DNA of 5,756 nt from Candidatus Omnitrophota bacterium (GCA_023246995.1 JAHFHI010000104.1:1-5756); one strand, 5' to 3'; shown: positions 1-5,756, numbered from the stretch's first letter. Notes: generated by a model from the letters alone, not told the origin. Translations and numbers: made by a program.

Positions 1-717
1 TCCAAGCCGCTCACTCCGCAGGAGATCCGCAAGGTCATTAAGACCATGACTCCGAAGGAACTTGAGAAAATGATTTTTGAGCTCAAAGAGGAATATGTCC
101 GGGAGGCCCGCAGTTTCGAGATCGCGGAGGTGGCGGGCGGTTATGAAATCGCGACCCGCAAGGAATTTGCCCCCTGGATTTTGAAAATCGAACTCCAGAA
201 GAAAGCCAAGCAGGTGACGCTCTCCGCGCTCGAGACCCTGGCGATCATGGCGTACAAGCAGCCGATCACCCGCGCCGAGATCGAGGAGCTCCGCGGCGTG
301 GATGTGAGCGGGGTGATGACGACCTTAATGGAAAGGTGCCTGATTAAAATCGTCGGCAAAAAAGAAGTGCCAGGCCGGCCTTTTCTTTACGGGACGACCG
401 AGAAATTTCTTGAACATTTCGGTCTGAAGTCGCTTGAAGAACTTCCGCCGATTGCCGAAATTCGCAGCCTGGTTGAAAGCGCGGTTCGCCGCGAGGACCT
501 TCTTGGAACAACCAAGATGGTGGAAATTCCCCAGGGAGATACCGGGGTTGTTTCACCCGAAAGCGCTCTTGAAGCCCATAGCCAGGAGGCCTCCTCCGAT
601 GAAACCCGGATTGAAGATGCGGCCGGAGAGGCGACGGCCGATTTACAGGAAGCCGGGCCTGAAGCCGGTCAAAGGGGGCCTGTCCACGCGGAAGGCGGTG
701 GGGAACATGAGTCTTGA
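1..717 (+). CDS. scpB: Segregation and condensation protein B, 5'-truncated by the window edge
   Basis: ScpB is the small winged-helix subunit that works with ScpA and SMC in the bacterial condensin complex, which compacts and segregates the nucleoid. The frame is open from base 1, where residues SKPLTPQEIRKVI match the first winged-helix domain, so the true start lies upstream; the ATG at 46 is internal. 238 residues are visible. The second winged-helix domain is textbook: LSALETLAIMAYKQPITRAE begins at base 220, followed by EIEELRGV, then GRPFLYGTTEKFLEHFGL and SLEELPPI near bases 370-455. After about base 465 the protein continues as roughly 80 residues of Ala/Glu/Gly/Ser-rich, probably disordered tail that most ScpB proteins (around 180-200 residues) lack. 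The stop at 715-717 overlaps the pheA start by 11 bases, implying translational coupling. Family identity is firm; the function of the tail is unknown. Confidence 0.95.
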   Translation, partial: SKPLTPQEIRKVIKTMTPKELEKMIFELKEEYVREARSFEIAEVAGGYEIATRKEFAPWILKIELQKKAKQVTLSALETLAIMAYKQPITRAEIEELRGVDVSGVMTTLMERCLIKIVGKKEVPGRPFLYGTTEKFLEHFGLKSLEELPPIAEIRSLVESAVRREDLLGTTKMVEIPQGDTGVVSPESALEAHSQEASSDETRIEDAAGEATADLQEAGPEAGQRGPVHAEGGGEHES

Positions 718-1777
718 AGAACTGCGCAGGCGGATCGATCAACTCGACGAAAAAATTATCGCGCTTTTAAACGAGCGCATGCAGATTGCCCTGGAAACGG
801 GAAAACTCAAATCCGCGGACGGCCGGGAGATTTACGCGCCCGAGCGCGAGAGCGAGATTTACCGAAAGATCGAAAAATCCGGGGGGATGCTCCCCAAGGA
901 AGCCCTGAAGTCGATTTACCGGGAGATTATGTCGGCATCCCTCGCACTTGAAAAGCCGCTTGGGATCGCTTACCTCGGCCCGCAGGCGACTTTCACGCAC
1001 CTGGCCGCACTTTCCAAATTCGGGTCGAGTGTGAGTTATTCCCCGGCCACGAGCATCCATCAGGTGTTTCAGGAAGTTGAGCAGAAACACTGCGACTACG
1101 GGGTGATCCCGGTCGAAAATTCGATCGAGGGCGCGGTGAGCCACTCGCTGGACATGTTCATTGATTCCGAGGTGAAGATCTGCTCGGAAATTCTTTTTGA
1201 AATTTCGCACAACTTGATGTCGAACTCGGAGAAGAAAAATATCCGCCGGGTTTATTCCAATCCGCAGGTTTTTGGGCAGTGCCGGACATGGCTTGAAACG
1301 CACCTTCCCGGGGTGGACCTGATCGACACGGCCAGCACCACGGCCGCGGCCCAGCGCGCGCAAAAAGAGGACGGCGCGGCGGCAATCGCCTCCAAGCTCG
1401 CGGCCACACTCTACAATTTGCCGATTCTGGCGGCCAATATTCAGGACTTTGCCCAGAATGTGACGCGTTTCATCGTGATCGGCCGGCAAATCCCGAAACC
1501 CACGGGCACGGACAAGACTTCTATCCTGGTCTCGATCAAAGACAAGGTGGGCGCGCTTTATGAAATGCTCACCCCCATCCGCAAGCACAAAGTCAATATG
1601 AGCAAGATCGAATCCAGGCCTTCGAAGAAAAAGGCCTGGGACTATTACTTCTTCATCGATTTCGAAGGCCATGTGGAAAAGCCGAAGGTCAAGCGGATGC
1701 TTGAGGAAATGGAAGGGAAGGTTAAGTTTCTGAAGGTGCTCGGTTCCTATCCGGCATCGCTTGCCAGGGAAACTTAA
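707..1777 (+). CDS. pheA: Bifunctional chorismate mutase / prephenate dehydratase (P-protein) with ACT domain
   Basis: This cytosolic enzyme converts chorismate to prephenate and then to phenylpyruvate, the precursor of phenylalanine. It has 356 residues in three parts. The AroQ-type mutase (about 1-85) keeps R7, R24, K35, R47 and E48, aligned by eye to E. coli R11, R28, K39, R51 and E52, and has Glu82 where E. coli has Gln88. The dehydratase domain (about 86-262) opens with YLGPQATF and contains PVENSIEGAVSHSLD (135-149) and the catalytic-threonine motif NVTRF (251-255, Thr253). The ACT domain (about 270-350) has GALY (282-285) and ESRP (302-305), the family's phenylalanine-binding motifs, so feedback inhibition by Phe is expected. 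The start at 707 was chosen because the mutase helix begins immediately after it. The frame is also open back to 434, but that stretch overlaps scpB and resembles no domain. A GGTGG (697-701) five bases before the ATG is a weak ribosome site. hisC follows after 9 bases. Confidence 0.96.
   Translation: MSLEELRRRIDQLDEKIIALLNERMQIALETGKLKSADGREIYAPERESEIYRKIEKSGGMLPKEALKSIYREIMSASLALEKPLGIAYLGPQATFTHLAALSKFGSSVSYSPATSIHQVFQEVEQKHCDYGVIPVENSIEGAVSHSLDMFIDSEVKICSEILFEISHNLMSNSEKKNIRRVYSNPQVFGQCRTWLETHLPGVDLIDTASTTAAAQRAQKEDGAAAIASKLAATLYNLPILAANIQDFAQNVTRFIVIGRQIPKPTGTDKTSILVSIKDKVGALYEMLTPIRKHKVNMSKIESRPSKKKAWDYYFFIDFEGHVEKPKVKRMLEEMEGKVKFLKVLGSYPASLARET
1614..1639. repeat. 9-bp perfect inverted repeat inside pheA
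   Basis: CCAGGCCTT (1614-1622) and AAGGCCTGG (1631-1639) are exact reverse complements around an 8-base A-rich loop; a flanking T-G pair could extend the stem to 10. It covers the codons from the ESRP motif through Trp311 of PheA. No T-run follows, so it is not an intrinsic terminator. It may simply reflect codon choice. Confidence 0.5.
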
Positions 1778-1786
1778 AGCCCCGCA

Positions 1787-2911
1787 ATGCCCGTCATGTC
1801 CCGCGAAAATATTTTCAAGGAGCATATCCGCACACTCAAGCCTTACGAGCCCGGCAAGCCCATTAAGGAACTCGAGCGCGAGATGGGGCTGCGCAGGGTG
1901 ATCAAGCTTGCTTCCAACGAAAATCCTCTCGGCCCTTCGCGTAAGGCCCTCCACGCCATGCGCCGCGCGATCCGGGAGGTCCATCTCTACCCGGAAAGCA
2001 CCTGTTTTTATCTGGTCAAGCGAATCGCTCAAGAGCTCGGTGTGCAGGAAAATCAGATTCTTGTGGGAAACGGGTCCAATGAAATTATCGAGCTTTTGGC
2101 CCGGGGTTTTTTAAGCGAAGGCGACGAAGTGCTTTCCTCCGAGACCTCTTTTCTGGTCTACCCGATCCTGGCCCAGGTCTGCGGGGCTCGTTTTGTGGGA
2201 GTTCCCATGAAGGATATGCGCTATGACCTTGAGGCAATCCTGAAGGCGATTACCGAGCGCACGCGTATTATTTTTGTGGCCAATCCCAACAACCCCACGG
2301 GCACTTATGTGACCACCACCGAGGTGGAGAATTTTCTGGCGCGTGTCCCCAAGCATGTCCTTGTTTGTTTTGACGAAGCCTACGTGGATTTTGTCGAAGC
2401 CCGGGATTTTCCGCACATGCTTTTTCATATCAAGGCCGGAAAACCCAATGTCGTGCTGCTTAGAACTTTTTCCAAGGCTTACGGCCTTGCGGGGCTGCGC
2501 GTGGGGTATGCCTGCGCTCCGGCCGATCTTGTCGCATACCTGCACAAGGTCCGCCAGCCTTTTAACGTCAACTCCGTAGCCCAGGCCGCGGCCGCGGCCG
2601 CCCTGGATGACCGGTTTTTTTTGTGGCGCACCAAGTGGCTTGTTTCGCGCGGCCGCAAGTATCTGACCCTGCACCTTGAGCGGCTTGGTTTAAAAGTGGT
2701 CCCGAGCCAGGCCAACTTTTTGCTTGTCGATACGGGCCGGGACGCCGATGATGTGTTTAAAGCATTGCTCGGGCACGGCTTGATTGTCCGGTCCATGAAG
2801 GCCTACGGGCTCGGGACCTGGATTCGCATCACCGTCGGACGAAGGGGGCAGAATGCCCAGTGCGTCCGTCTTTTGAAAGCTTACCTAAAGAAAAGGAGTC
2901 AGGAATCATGA
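1787..2911 (+). CDS. hisC: Histidinol-phosphate aminotransferase family, probable aromatic aminotransferase
   Basis: This is a fold-type I PLP-dependent aminotransferase of the HisC family, 374 residues and close to the usual length. Visible motifs are [11 protein letters not shown] (41-51), ANPNNPTG (165-172), DEAY (196-199), and [16 protein letters not shown] (226-241), where Lys230 is the expected Schiff-base lysine and Arg238 the phosphate-binding arginine. Arg347 in WIRITVG is the likely carboxylate-binding residue. HisC proteins transaminate imidazole-acetol phosphate with glutamate, and some also accept phenylpyruvate and 4-hydroxyphenylpyruvate, as reported for Bacillus. Its place between pheA and aroF suggests that it supplies the last step to Phe and Tyr here; this is inference from context. 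The start is either 1787 or the in-frame ATG at 1796, and neither has a strong ribosome site; coupling to pheA, 9 bases upstream, is likely. A run of six alanines (267-272) comes from three GGCCGC units. The end overlaps aroF by four bases. Confidence 0.93.
   Translation: MPVMSRENIFKEHIRTLKPYEPGKPIKELEREMGLRRVIKLASNENPLGPSRKALHAMRRAIREVHLYPESTCFYLVKRIAQELGVQENQILVGNGSNEIIELLARGFLSEGDEVLSSETSFLVYPILAQVCGARFVGVPMKDMRYDLEAILKAITERTRIIFVANPNNPTGTYVTTTEVENFLARVPKHVLVCFDEAYVDFVEARDFPHMLFHIKAGKPNVVLLRTFSKAYGLAGLRVGYACAPADLVAYLHKVRQPFNVNSVAQAAAAAALDDRFFLWRTKWLVSRGRKYLTLHLERLGLKVVPSQANFLLVDTGRDADDVFKALLGHGLIVRSMKAYGLGTWIRITVGRRGQNAQCVRLLKAYLKKRSQES
2892..2898 (+). promoter_or_regulatory. Strong ribosome-binding site fixing the aroF start
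   Basis: AAAGGAG lies in the last codons of hisC, nine bases before the ATG at 2908. It decides the aroF start against the longer open frame beginning at 2860, which would prepend 16 residues unlike the family N-terminus. Confidence 0.85.
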
Positions 2912-3924
2912 TTATCGTGATGAAACACACGGCCACGCCGGAGCAAATCAGCCATGTCTGCGAAAAAGTCAAGGACCTCGGTCTCACGCCCCAGGTTTCC
3001 CGCGGGATCGAGACGACCATCATCGGGGTAATCGGGGAAGAGGAAAAACTCCGCGTGAAACCCTTTGAGGCGTTCCCGGGCGTGGATTCGGTGGTTCCCA
3101 TTATGAGGCCTTACAAACTGGCCAGCCGGGACTTCAAGCCTGAAGCCACGGAATTTGAAATGCCCAACGGCGTCAAAGTCGGGGGCAAGAAAATCGTCGT
3201 CATGGCCGGCCCCTGTTCGGTGGAAGGCCGGGACATGCTTTTTAAGACCGCCGAGGCGGTCAAAAAGGCCGGCGCTACTTTTCTAAGAGGCGGCGCCTTT
3301 AAACCCAGGACTTCGCCCTACGCGTTTCAGGGATTGGGCGAAGAGGGGCTCAAATATCTTCGTGAAGCCGGCGATCAGTTCGGGCTGCTTGTGGTCACCG
3401 AGGTCATGGACCCGCGGAATGTCGACCTTGTGAGCCAGTATTCGGACATGCTCCAGATCGGCGCGCGCAATATGCAGAACTTTGATCTTCTCCGGGAATG
3501 CGGTATGGCCAAAAAACCGACGCTTCTCAAGCGGGGTTTGAGCGCGACCATCAGCGAGCTTTTGCTTTCCGCCGAATATCTTCTGGCCAAGGGCAATTTC
3601 AAGGTGATGCTCTGTGAGCGCGGCATCCGCACCTATGAAACGGCGACTCGCAACACAATCGACATCAACGCCGTCCCGGTGGTGAAAGCTGAAACGCACC
3701 TGCCGATTTTAGTCGACCCCTCGCACGGAACGGGCAAGCGTGAGTACGTGGCGCCCATTGCCAAGGCCGCGATTGCCGCCGGCTGTGACGGCATCATGGT
3801 GGAAGTGCATCCCAGTCCCGAGGAAGCTAAGAGTGACGGGCCCCAGTCCCTTCTGCCGGCGCAGTTTGAAGCTCTGATGAAGGAGATGCGGCTTGTGGCT
3901 CATGCCGTCGGCCGGGAAATCTAA
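2908..3924 (+). CDS. aroF: 3-deoxy-7-phosphoheptulonate (DAHP) synthase with N-terminal regulatory domain
   Basis: This enzyme condenses phosphoenolpyruvate with erythrose 4-phosphate to DAHP, the first committed step of aromatic biosynthesis. It has 338 residues, a length matching the Thermotoga maritima-type enzyme. The N-terminal part (about 1-67: MIIVMK, then [14 protein letters not shown]) is the ferredoxin-like domain that mediates Tyr/Phe inhibition in the Thermotoga enzyme. The TIM barrel (about 75-338) contains MAGPCSVE (99-106), [13 protein letters not shown] (126-138), [10 protein letters not shown] (183-192), KRGLSAT (208-214) and DPSHGTG (270-276). The four metal ligands are all present by correspondence: Cys103, His273, Glu299 and Asp310. 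The start codon overlaps the hisC stop as ATGA and has a strong ribosome site. Feedback control by aromatic amino acids is expected from the architecture, not shown. The KDO8P synthase alternative is unlikely given the N-terminal domain and the aromatic gene context. The symbol aroF follows this family's usual naming; aroG is also used. Confidence 0.96.
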   Translation: MIIVMKHTATPEQISHVCEKVKDLGLTPQVSRGIETTIIGVIGEEEKLRVKPFEAFPGVDSVVPIMRPYKLASRDFKPEATEFEMPNGVKVGGKKIVVMAGPCSVEGRDMLFKTAEAVKKAGATFLRGGAFKPRTSPYAFQGLGEEGLKYLREAGDQFGLLVVTEVMDPRNVDLVSQYSDMLQIGARNMQNFDLLRECGMAKKPTLLKRGLSATISELLLSAEYLLAKGNFKVMLCERGIRTYETATRNTIDINAVPVVKAETHLPILVDPSHGTGKREYVAPIAKAAIAAGCDGIMVEVHPSPEEAKSDGPQSLLPAQFEALMKEMRLVAHAVGREI

Positions 3925-3957
3925 GGTTCTGCACGCGCGCGCTCATCAAGTCGACGG

Positions 3958-4037
3958 CTGCGGATTGTGAGGATCTCATGGGAAGGCGTTGTGAAGACTC
4001 GCAAGGTTTCAGGCCCCGCCCTGCGGATTATCTTATG
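3958..4037 (+). repeat. Imperfect direct repeat placing a near-identical leader before two candidate tyrA starts
   Basis: CTGCGGATT occurs at 3958-3966 and 4021-4029. The first copy is followed by GTGAGG then ATCTCATG (ATG at 3978). The second is followed directly by ATCTTATG (ATG at 4035). The copies differ by one substitution and the six bases GTGAGG, which are the only good Shine-Dalgarno match in the spacer. Both ATGs are in frame with tyrA, 57 bases apart. Confidence 0.6.
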
Positions 4038-4889
4038 AAGGCATCCACGATAAATCCCGGAACAATTGTCATTGTGGGTCTTGGCCTCATGGGCGGCTCT
4101 CTTGCCGCCGCCTGCCGTAGAAAATTTCCCCGCGCAAAAGTGGTCGGGGTAAGCCGCCAGAAAAGGGCGATTCGGGAAGCCCGGAGGCGAGGATGGATCC
4201 ATGAGGGTTTCCGGGACCTTGCGCCGGCCGTGAAGCGGGCCGATCTTGTGGTTCTCTGCACGCCCGTCGACACCCTGGATGATTTTATTGCGCGAATCGA
4301 CCGGCTTTCATCCCAAAAAGTGATCGTCACCGATGTCGGGAGTGTTAAGCAGGGAATTCCCGCGAGGGGCCATTTTAAAACCGTGCGTTTTGTGGGCGCG
4401 CACCCCATGGTCGGTTCCCATGAACGCGGGCTTCAGGCCGCGCGTCCGGACCTTTATGAAAAAGGCACGGTTTTTCTTACGCCGACCCCTAAGACCGATC
4501 CGGCGGCTTTTAAACAGGTGCGCGTTTTTTGGAACCTGATCGCGGCGCGAACGGTGGTGATGAGCCCGGCCGAGCACGATCATTTGATGAGCCGGATCAG
4601 TCATCTGCCGCACGCGGTCGCGACCGCGCTTGTGCTTTCCGTATCCGCAAAGGATCTCGGGTTTGTCTCAACGGGATTTCGCGACACCACCCGCATCGCG
4701 CAGAGCGACGGTTCGGTGTGGGTCCCTATTTTTCTTGCCAACCGGCGCTTTATCTTAAACGCGCTTCAAACATATGCGGCAAACTTGGAAAAAATTGCAA
4801 GGGCTCTGCGTTCTCGCGACGGCCGCGCGCTCAAAAAAATGCTTTTGGCTGCAAGCTCCCGGCGTGCCGGAGTCGCGGCGCGGTCTTGA
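4035..4889 (+). CDS. tyrA: Prephenate (or arogenate) dehydrogenase, single-domain TyrA
   Basis: TyrA oxidatively decarboxylates prephenate to 4-hydroxyphenylpyruvate, or arogenate to tyrosine. Numbered from 4035 the protein has 284 residues. The Rossmann motif VGLGLMGGS is at 14-22, followed by LCTPVD (74-79), TDVGSVK (99-105), GAHPMVGSHERG (121-132), ISHLPH (188-193) and GFRDTTRIAQSD (214-225). By eye, His123, Ser103 and Arg220 correspond to catalytic or binding residues of the Aquifex enzyme. After the second strand it reads VGVSR (37-41) rather than an acidic residue, which suggests NADP rather than NAD. There is no mutase or ACT domain, so it would depend on the PheA mutase for prephenate. 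The start is uncertain. The one at 4035 puts the Rossmann strand ten residues in, as usual, but has only a weak ribosome site. An in-frame ATG at 3978 has GAGG just upstream and would add 19 residues with no recognisable role. Confidence 0.93.
   Translation: MKASTINPGTIVIVGLGLMGGSLAAACRRKFPRAKVVGVSRQKRAIREARRRGWIHEGFRDLAPAVKRADLVVLCTPVDTLDDFIARIDRLSSQKVIVTDVGSVKQGIPARGHFKTVRFVGAHPMVGSHERGLQAARPDLYEKGTVFLTPTPKTDPAAFKQVRVFWNLIAARTVVMSPAEHDHLMSRISHLPHAVATALVLSVSAKDLGFVSTGFRDTTRIAQSDGSVWVPIFLANRRFILNALQTYAANLEKIARALRSRDGRALKKMLLAASSRRAGVAARS
4613..4628. repeat. 16-bp perfect palindrome inside tyrA
   Basis: CGCGGTCGCGACCGCG is its own reverse complement, centred between 4620 and 4621, with GCAC and GTGC loosely flanking it (4610-4613 and 4632-4635). 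It encodes part of the stretch just after the SHLPH motif. It has no loop, so a DNA-level symmetric site is more natural than an RNA hairpin. Chance in GC-rich coding DNA is the default explanation. Confidence 0.45.
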
Positions 4890-4937
4890 GTGCGTTTGAA
4901 GCCGTAAAAAACGTCCCAAACCCGCCGCAAATTTCAT

Positions 4938-4965
4938 TTTGCATTACAGGGCTTTGTGTTATAAT
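4938..4965 (+). promoter_or_regulatory. Extended -10 sigma-70-type promoter for rpsA
   Basis: A consensus -10 TATAAT lies at 4960-4965, preceded by TG at 4957-4958 with one intervening base, making a perfect extended -10. A 4-of-6 -35 match, TTTGCA (4938-4943), sits 16 bases upstream. Transcription would start near 4971-4973, giving an rpsA leader of about 84 bases. It lies in the 166-base gap after tyrA, where a separate promoter for S1 is expected. I see no intrinsic terminator before it, so read-through from tyrA is also possible. Confidence 0.7.
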
Positions 4966-5010
4966 CGCCGCACCTCGGAAAAGTTTACTCAAAAACCTAT
5001 CCGGGAGTGC

Positions 5011-5025
5011 TTGGAGTCATTCCAA
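5011..5025 (+). other. Small hairpin in the rpsA leader
   Basis: TTGGA (5011-5015) and TCCAA (5021-5025) pair around GTCAT, with a possible inner G-T pair. It ends 11 bases before the Shine-Dalgarno sequence. The stem is short and weak; a role in S1 autoregulation is speculation. Confidence 0.35.
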
Positions 5026-5036
5026 ATTATCTTCTC

Positions 5037-5044
5037 TAAGGAGG
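5037..5044 (+). promoter_or_regulatory. Full-length Shine-Dalgarno sequence of rpsA
   Basis: TAAGGAGG is fully complementary to the usual 3' end of 16S rRNA. It is separated from the ATG at 5056 by eleven bases that are all pyrimidines (5045-5055), slightly longer than optimal spacing. It fixes the rpsA start. Confidence 0.85.
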
Positions 5045-5055
5045 CTTTTTTCTCT

Positions 5056-5756
5056 ATGAGTTCCCGTTTTTCAGACCTGTACGAAAAGACTATGCAATCC
5101 TTTCAGGAAGGCGACGTTGTGAAGGGCAAGATCGTCGCGATGCAAGGGCGTGATGTCGTTATTGACATCGGTTATAAAGCCGAAGGCATTCTGACCCTGG
5201 ATGAGTTTGCCGACCCTGCGGAGGCGCAGGTGGGCGCCGAGATCGATGTCCTGTTCGAGTCTTTTGATGATGAAGAGGGGATGGTCGTCCTTTCCAAGAG
5301 AAAGGCGGACCGTCAGCGTACATGGAATGATATACTGGTCAACGCCCAGGAAGGGAGCATCGTGGAGGGGAAGATTTTCAAGCCCGTTCGCGGCGGGTTT
5401 ATGGTCGATATCGGCATGGAAGCTTTTCTTCCGGCCTCGCTTGTGGACAGCAAGCCGACCCGGAATTTGAATCAGTTTCTCGGCATTTCAAGCAAGTTTG
5501 TGATCGTGAAGATCAACCACAAGCGCAAGAACGTGGTGGTGTCGCGTAAGGATTTTCTGGATAAGGAAAAGTCCGAGGCTCGCGGCCGCAAGATCGCGAC
5601 GCTTACCGAAGGCCAGACCGTGAAGGGGCGGGTGAAAAACATTACCGATTTCGGCGCCTTCATCGATCTGGGAGACCTCGACGGGCTCCTTCATATCACG
5701 GATATGAGCTGGGGGCGTATCGCGCACCCTTCCGAGCTGGTCAAGATCGGCGATGA
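5056..5756 (+). CDS. rpsA: 30S ribosomal protein S1, 3'-truncated by the window edge
   Basis: S1 is the large, loosely bound 30S protein that captures and unfolds mRNA during initiation. 233 residues are visible and the frame remains open at the right edge. Three successive OB-fold S1 repeats can be seen: repeat 1 at about 18-83 (EGDVVKGKI, then VVIDIGYKAEGIL), repeat 2 at about 99-165 (EGSIVEGKI, GGFMVDIG, EAFLPASLVD) and repeat 3 from about 185 (EGQTVKGRV, NITDFGAFIDLG, GLLHITDMSW). The last stretch is the highly conserved third-repeat signature of bacterial S1, which makes polynucleotide phosphorylase or a generic S1-domain protein unlikely. The ATG is fixed by a complete Shine-Dalgarno sequence. 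It begins as a stand-alone protein, without the fused IspH or Cmk domain seen in some lineages. The number of C-terminal repeats cannot be judged. It probably has its own promoter in the preceding gap. Confidence 0.96.
   Translation, partial: MSSRFSDLYEKTMQSFQEGDVVKGKIVAMQGRDVVIDIGYKAEGILTLDEFADPAEAQVGAEIDVLFESFDDEEGMVVLSKRKADRQRTWNDILVNAQEGSIVEGKIFKPVRGGFMVDIGMEAFLPASLVDSKPTRNLNQFLGISSKFVIVKINHKRKNVVVSRKDFLDKEKSEARGRKIATLTEGQTVKGRVKNITDFGAFIDLGDLDGLLHITDMSWGRIAHPSELVKIGD

Noticed and set aside
372..381. AGGCCGGCCT palindrome in scpB
   Set aside because: It encodes part of the conserved GRPFLY motif and is a ten-base palindrome expected by chance in GC-rich DNA.
434..706. Open frame extending pheA upstream by 91 codons to an ATG at 434
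   Set aside because: It lies out of frame within scpB, encodes an Arg/Pro-rich sequence unlike any domain, and the mutase helix starts right after the ATG at 707.
767..2032. Long minus-strand open frame (421 codons) opposite pheA and the start of hisC
   Set aside because: It mirrors strongly supported coding DNA on the plus strand, has no recognisable motif, and is explained by GC-biased codon use that suppresses stops on the opposite strand.
2473..2489. CAAGGC/GCCTTG hairpin in hisC
   Set aside because: It falls exactly on the invariant PLP-lysine segment, so the codons are constrained by protein function, and no T-run follows.
2584..2601. Three GGCCGC units in hisC
   Set aside because: They encode part of an alanine run in a helix; too short to count as a meaningful tandem repeat.
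3931..3942. Alternating GCACGCGCGCGC tract after aroF, as Z-DNA or regulatory element
   Set aside because: Only twelve bases long and without supporting structure; it may be simple sequence in a spacer.
4927..4942. GCAAA/TTTGC inverted repeat in the tyrA-rpsA gap as a possible terminator
   Set aside because: The five-base AT-rich stem is too weak, has no following T-run, and overlaps the -35 region.
4529..5059. Plus-strand open frame of 176 codons overlapping the tyrA end and running into the rpsA start
   Set aside because: It is out of frame with tyrA, Arg/Ser-rich and without motifs. Its 3' half covers the promoter and Shine-Dalgarno of rpsA, so it is best read as a shadow.

Overview
This window is a compact, one-strand stretch of a bacterial chromosome carrying conserved housekeeping genes. 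All six genes read left to right: the 3' part of scpB (chromosome segregation), pheA, hisC, aroF and tyrA (aromatic amino acid synthesis), and the 5' part of rpsA (ribosomal protein S1). By eye the base composition is moderately GC-rich, in the mid to upper 50s percent. There are no mobile elements, CRISPR arrays, tRNA or rRNA genes, and no sign of recent transfer. Taxonomy cannot be settled from this piece. The gene order (aromatic branch genes beside rpsA, a thermotogal-type DAHP synthase, a fused chorismate mutase-prephenate dehydratase) would fit an uncultured lineage such as Omnitrophota or a relative, or a Desulfuromonas/Geobacter-type bacterium. That assignment is inference.

Bases 1-4889 look like one transcription unit. 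The scpB reading frame enters from outside the window and overlaps pheA by 11 bases. A 9-base gap separates pheA from hisC, and hisC overlaps aroF by 4 bases (ATGA). A 110-base spacer, or 53 bases if the upstream start is used, precedes tyrA. Bases 4890-5055 hold an extended -10 promoter, a short hairpin and a full-length Shine-Dalgarno sequence in front of rpsA, which runs off the right edge.

The four middle enzymes form a coherent phenylalanine/tyrosine module. AroF makes DAHP, the entry metabolite of the shikimate pathway. The mutase half of PheA turns chorismate into prephenate. The dehydratase half of PheA makes phenylpyruvate, while TyrA makes 4-hydroxyphenylpyruvate. HisC, nominally a histidine-pathway aminotransferase, is well placed to transaminate both keto acids. 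Two probable feedback points are visible: the N-terminal regulatory domain of AroF and the C-terminal ACT domain of PheA. TyrA has no mutase domain of its own, so the PheA mutase domain would feed both branches unless another mutase is encoded elsewhere. The middle steps from DAHP to chorismate are not encoded here.

I found no convincing undescribed system. The points most worth checking are the duplicated start region of tyrA, the absence of aroA and cmk between tyrA and rpsA, the NADP-type cofactor signature in TyrA, and the rpsA leader.
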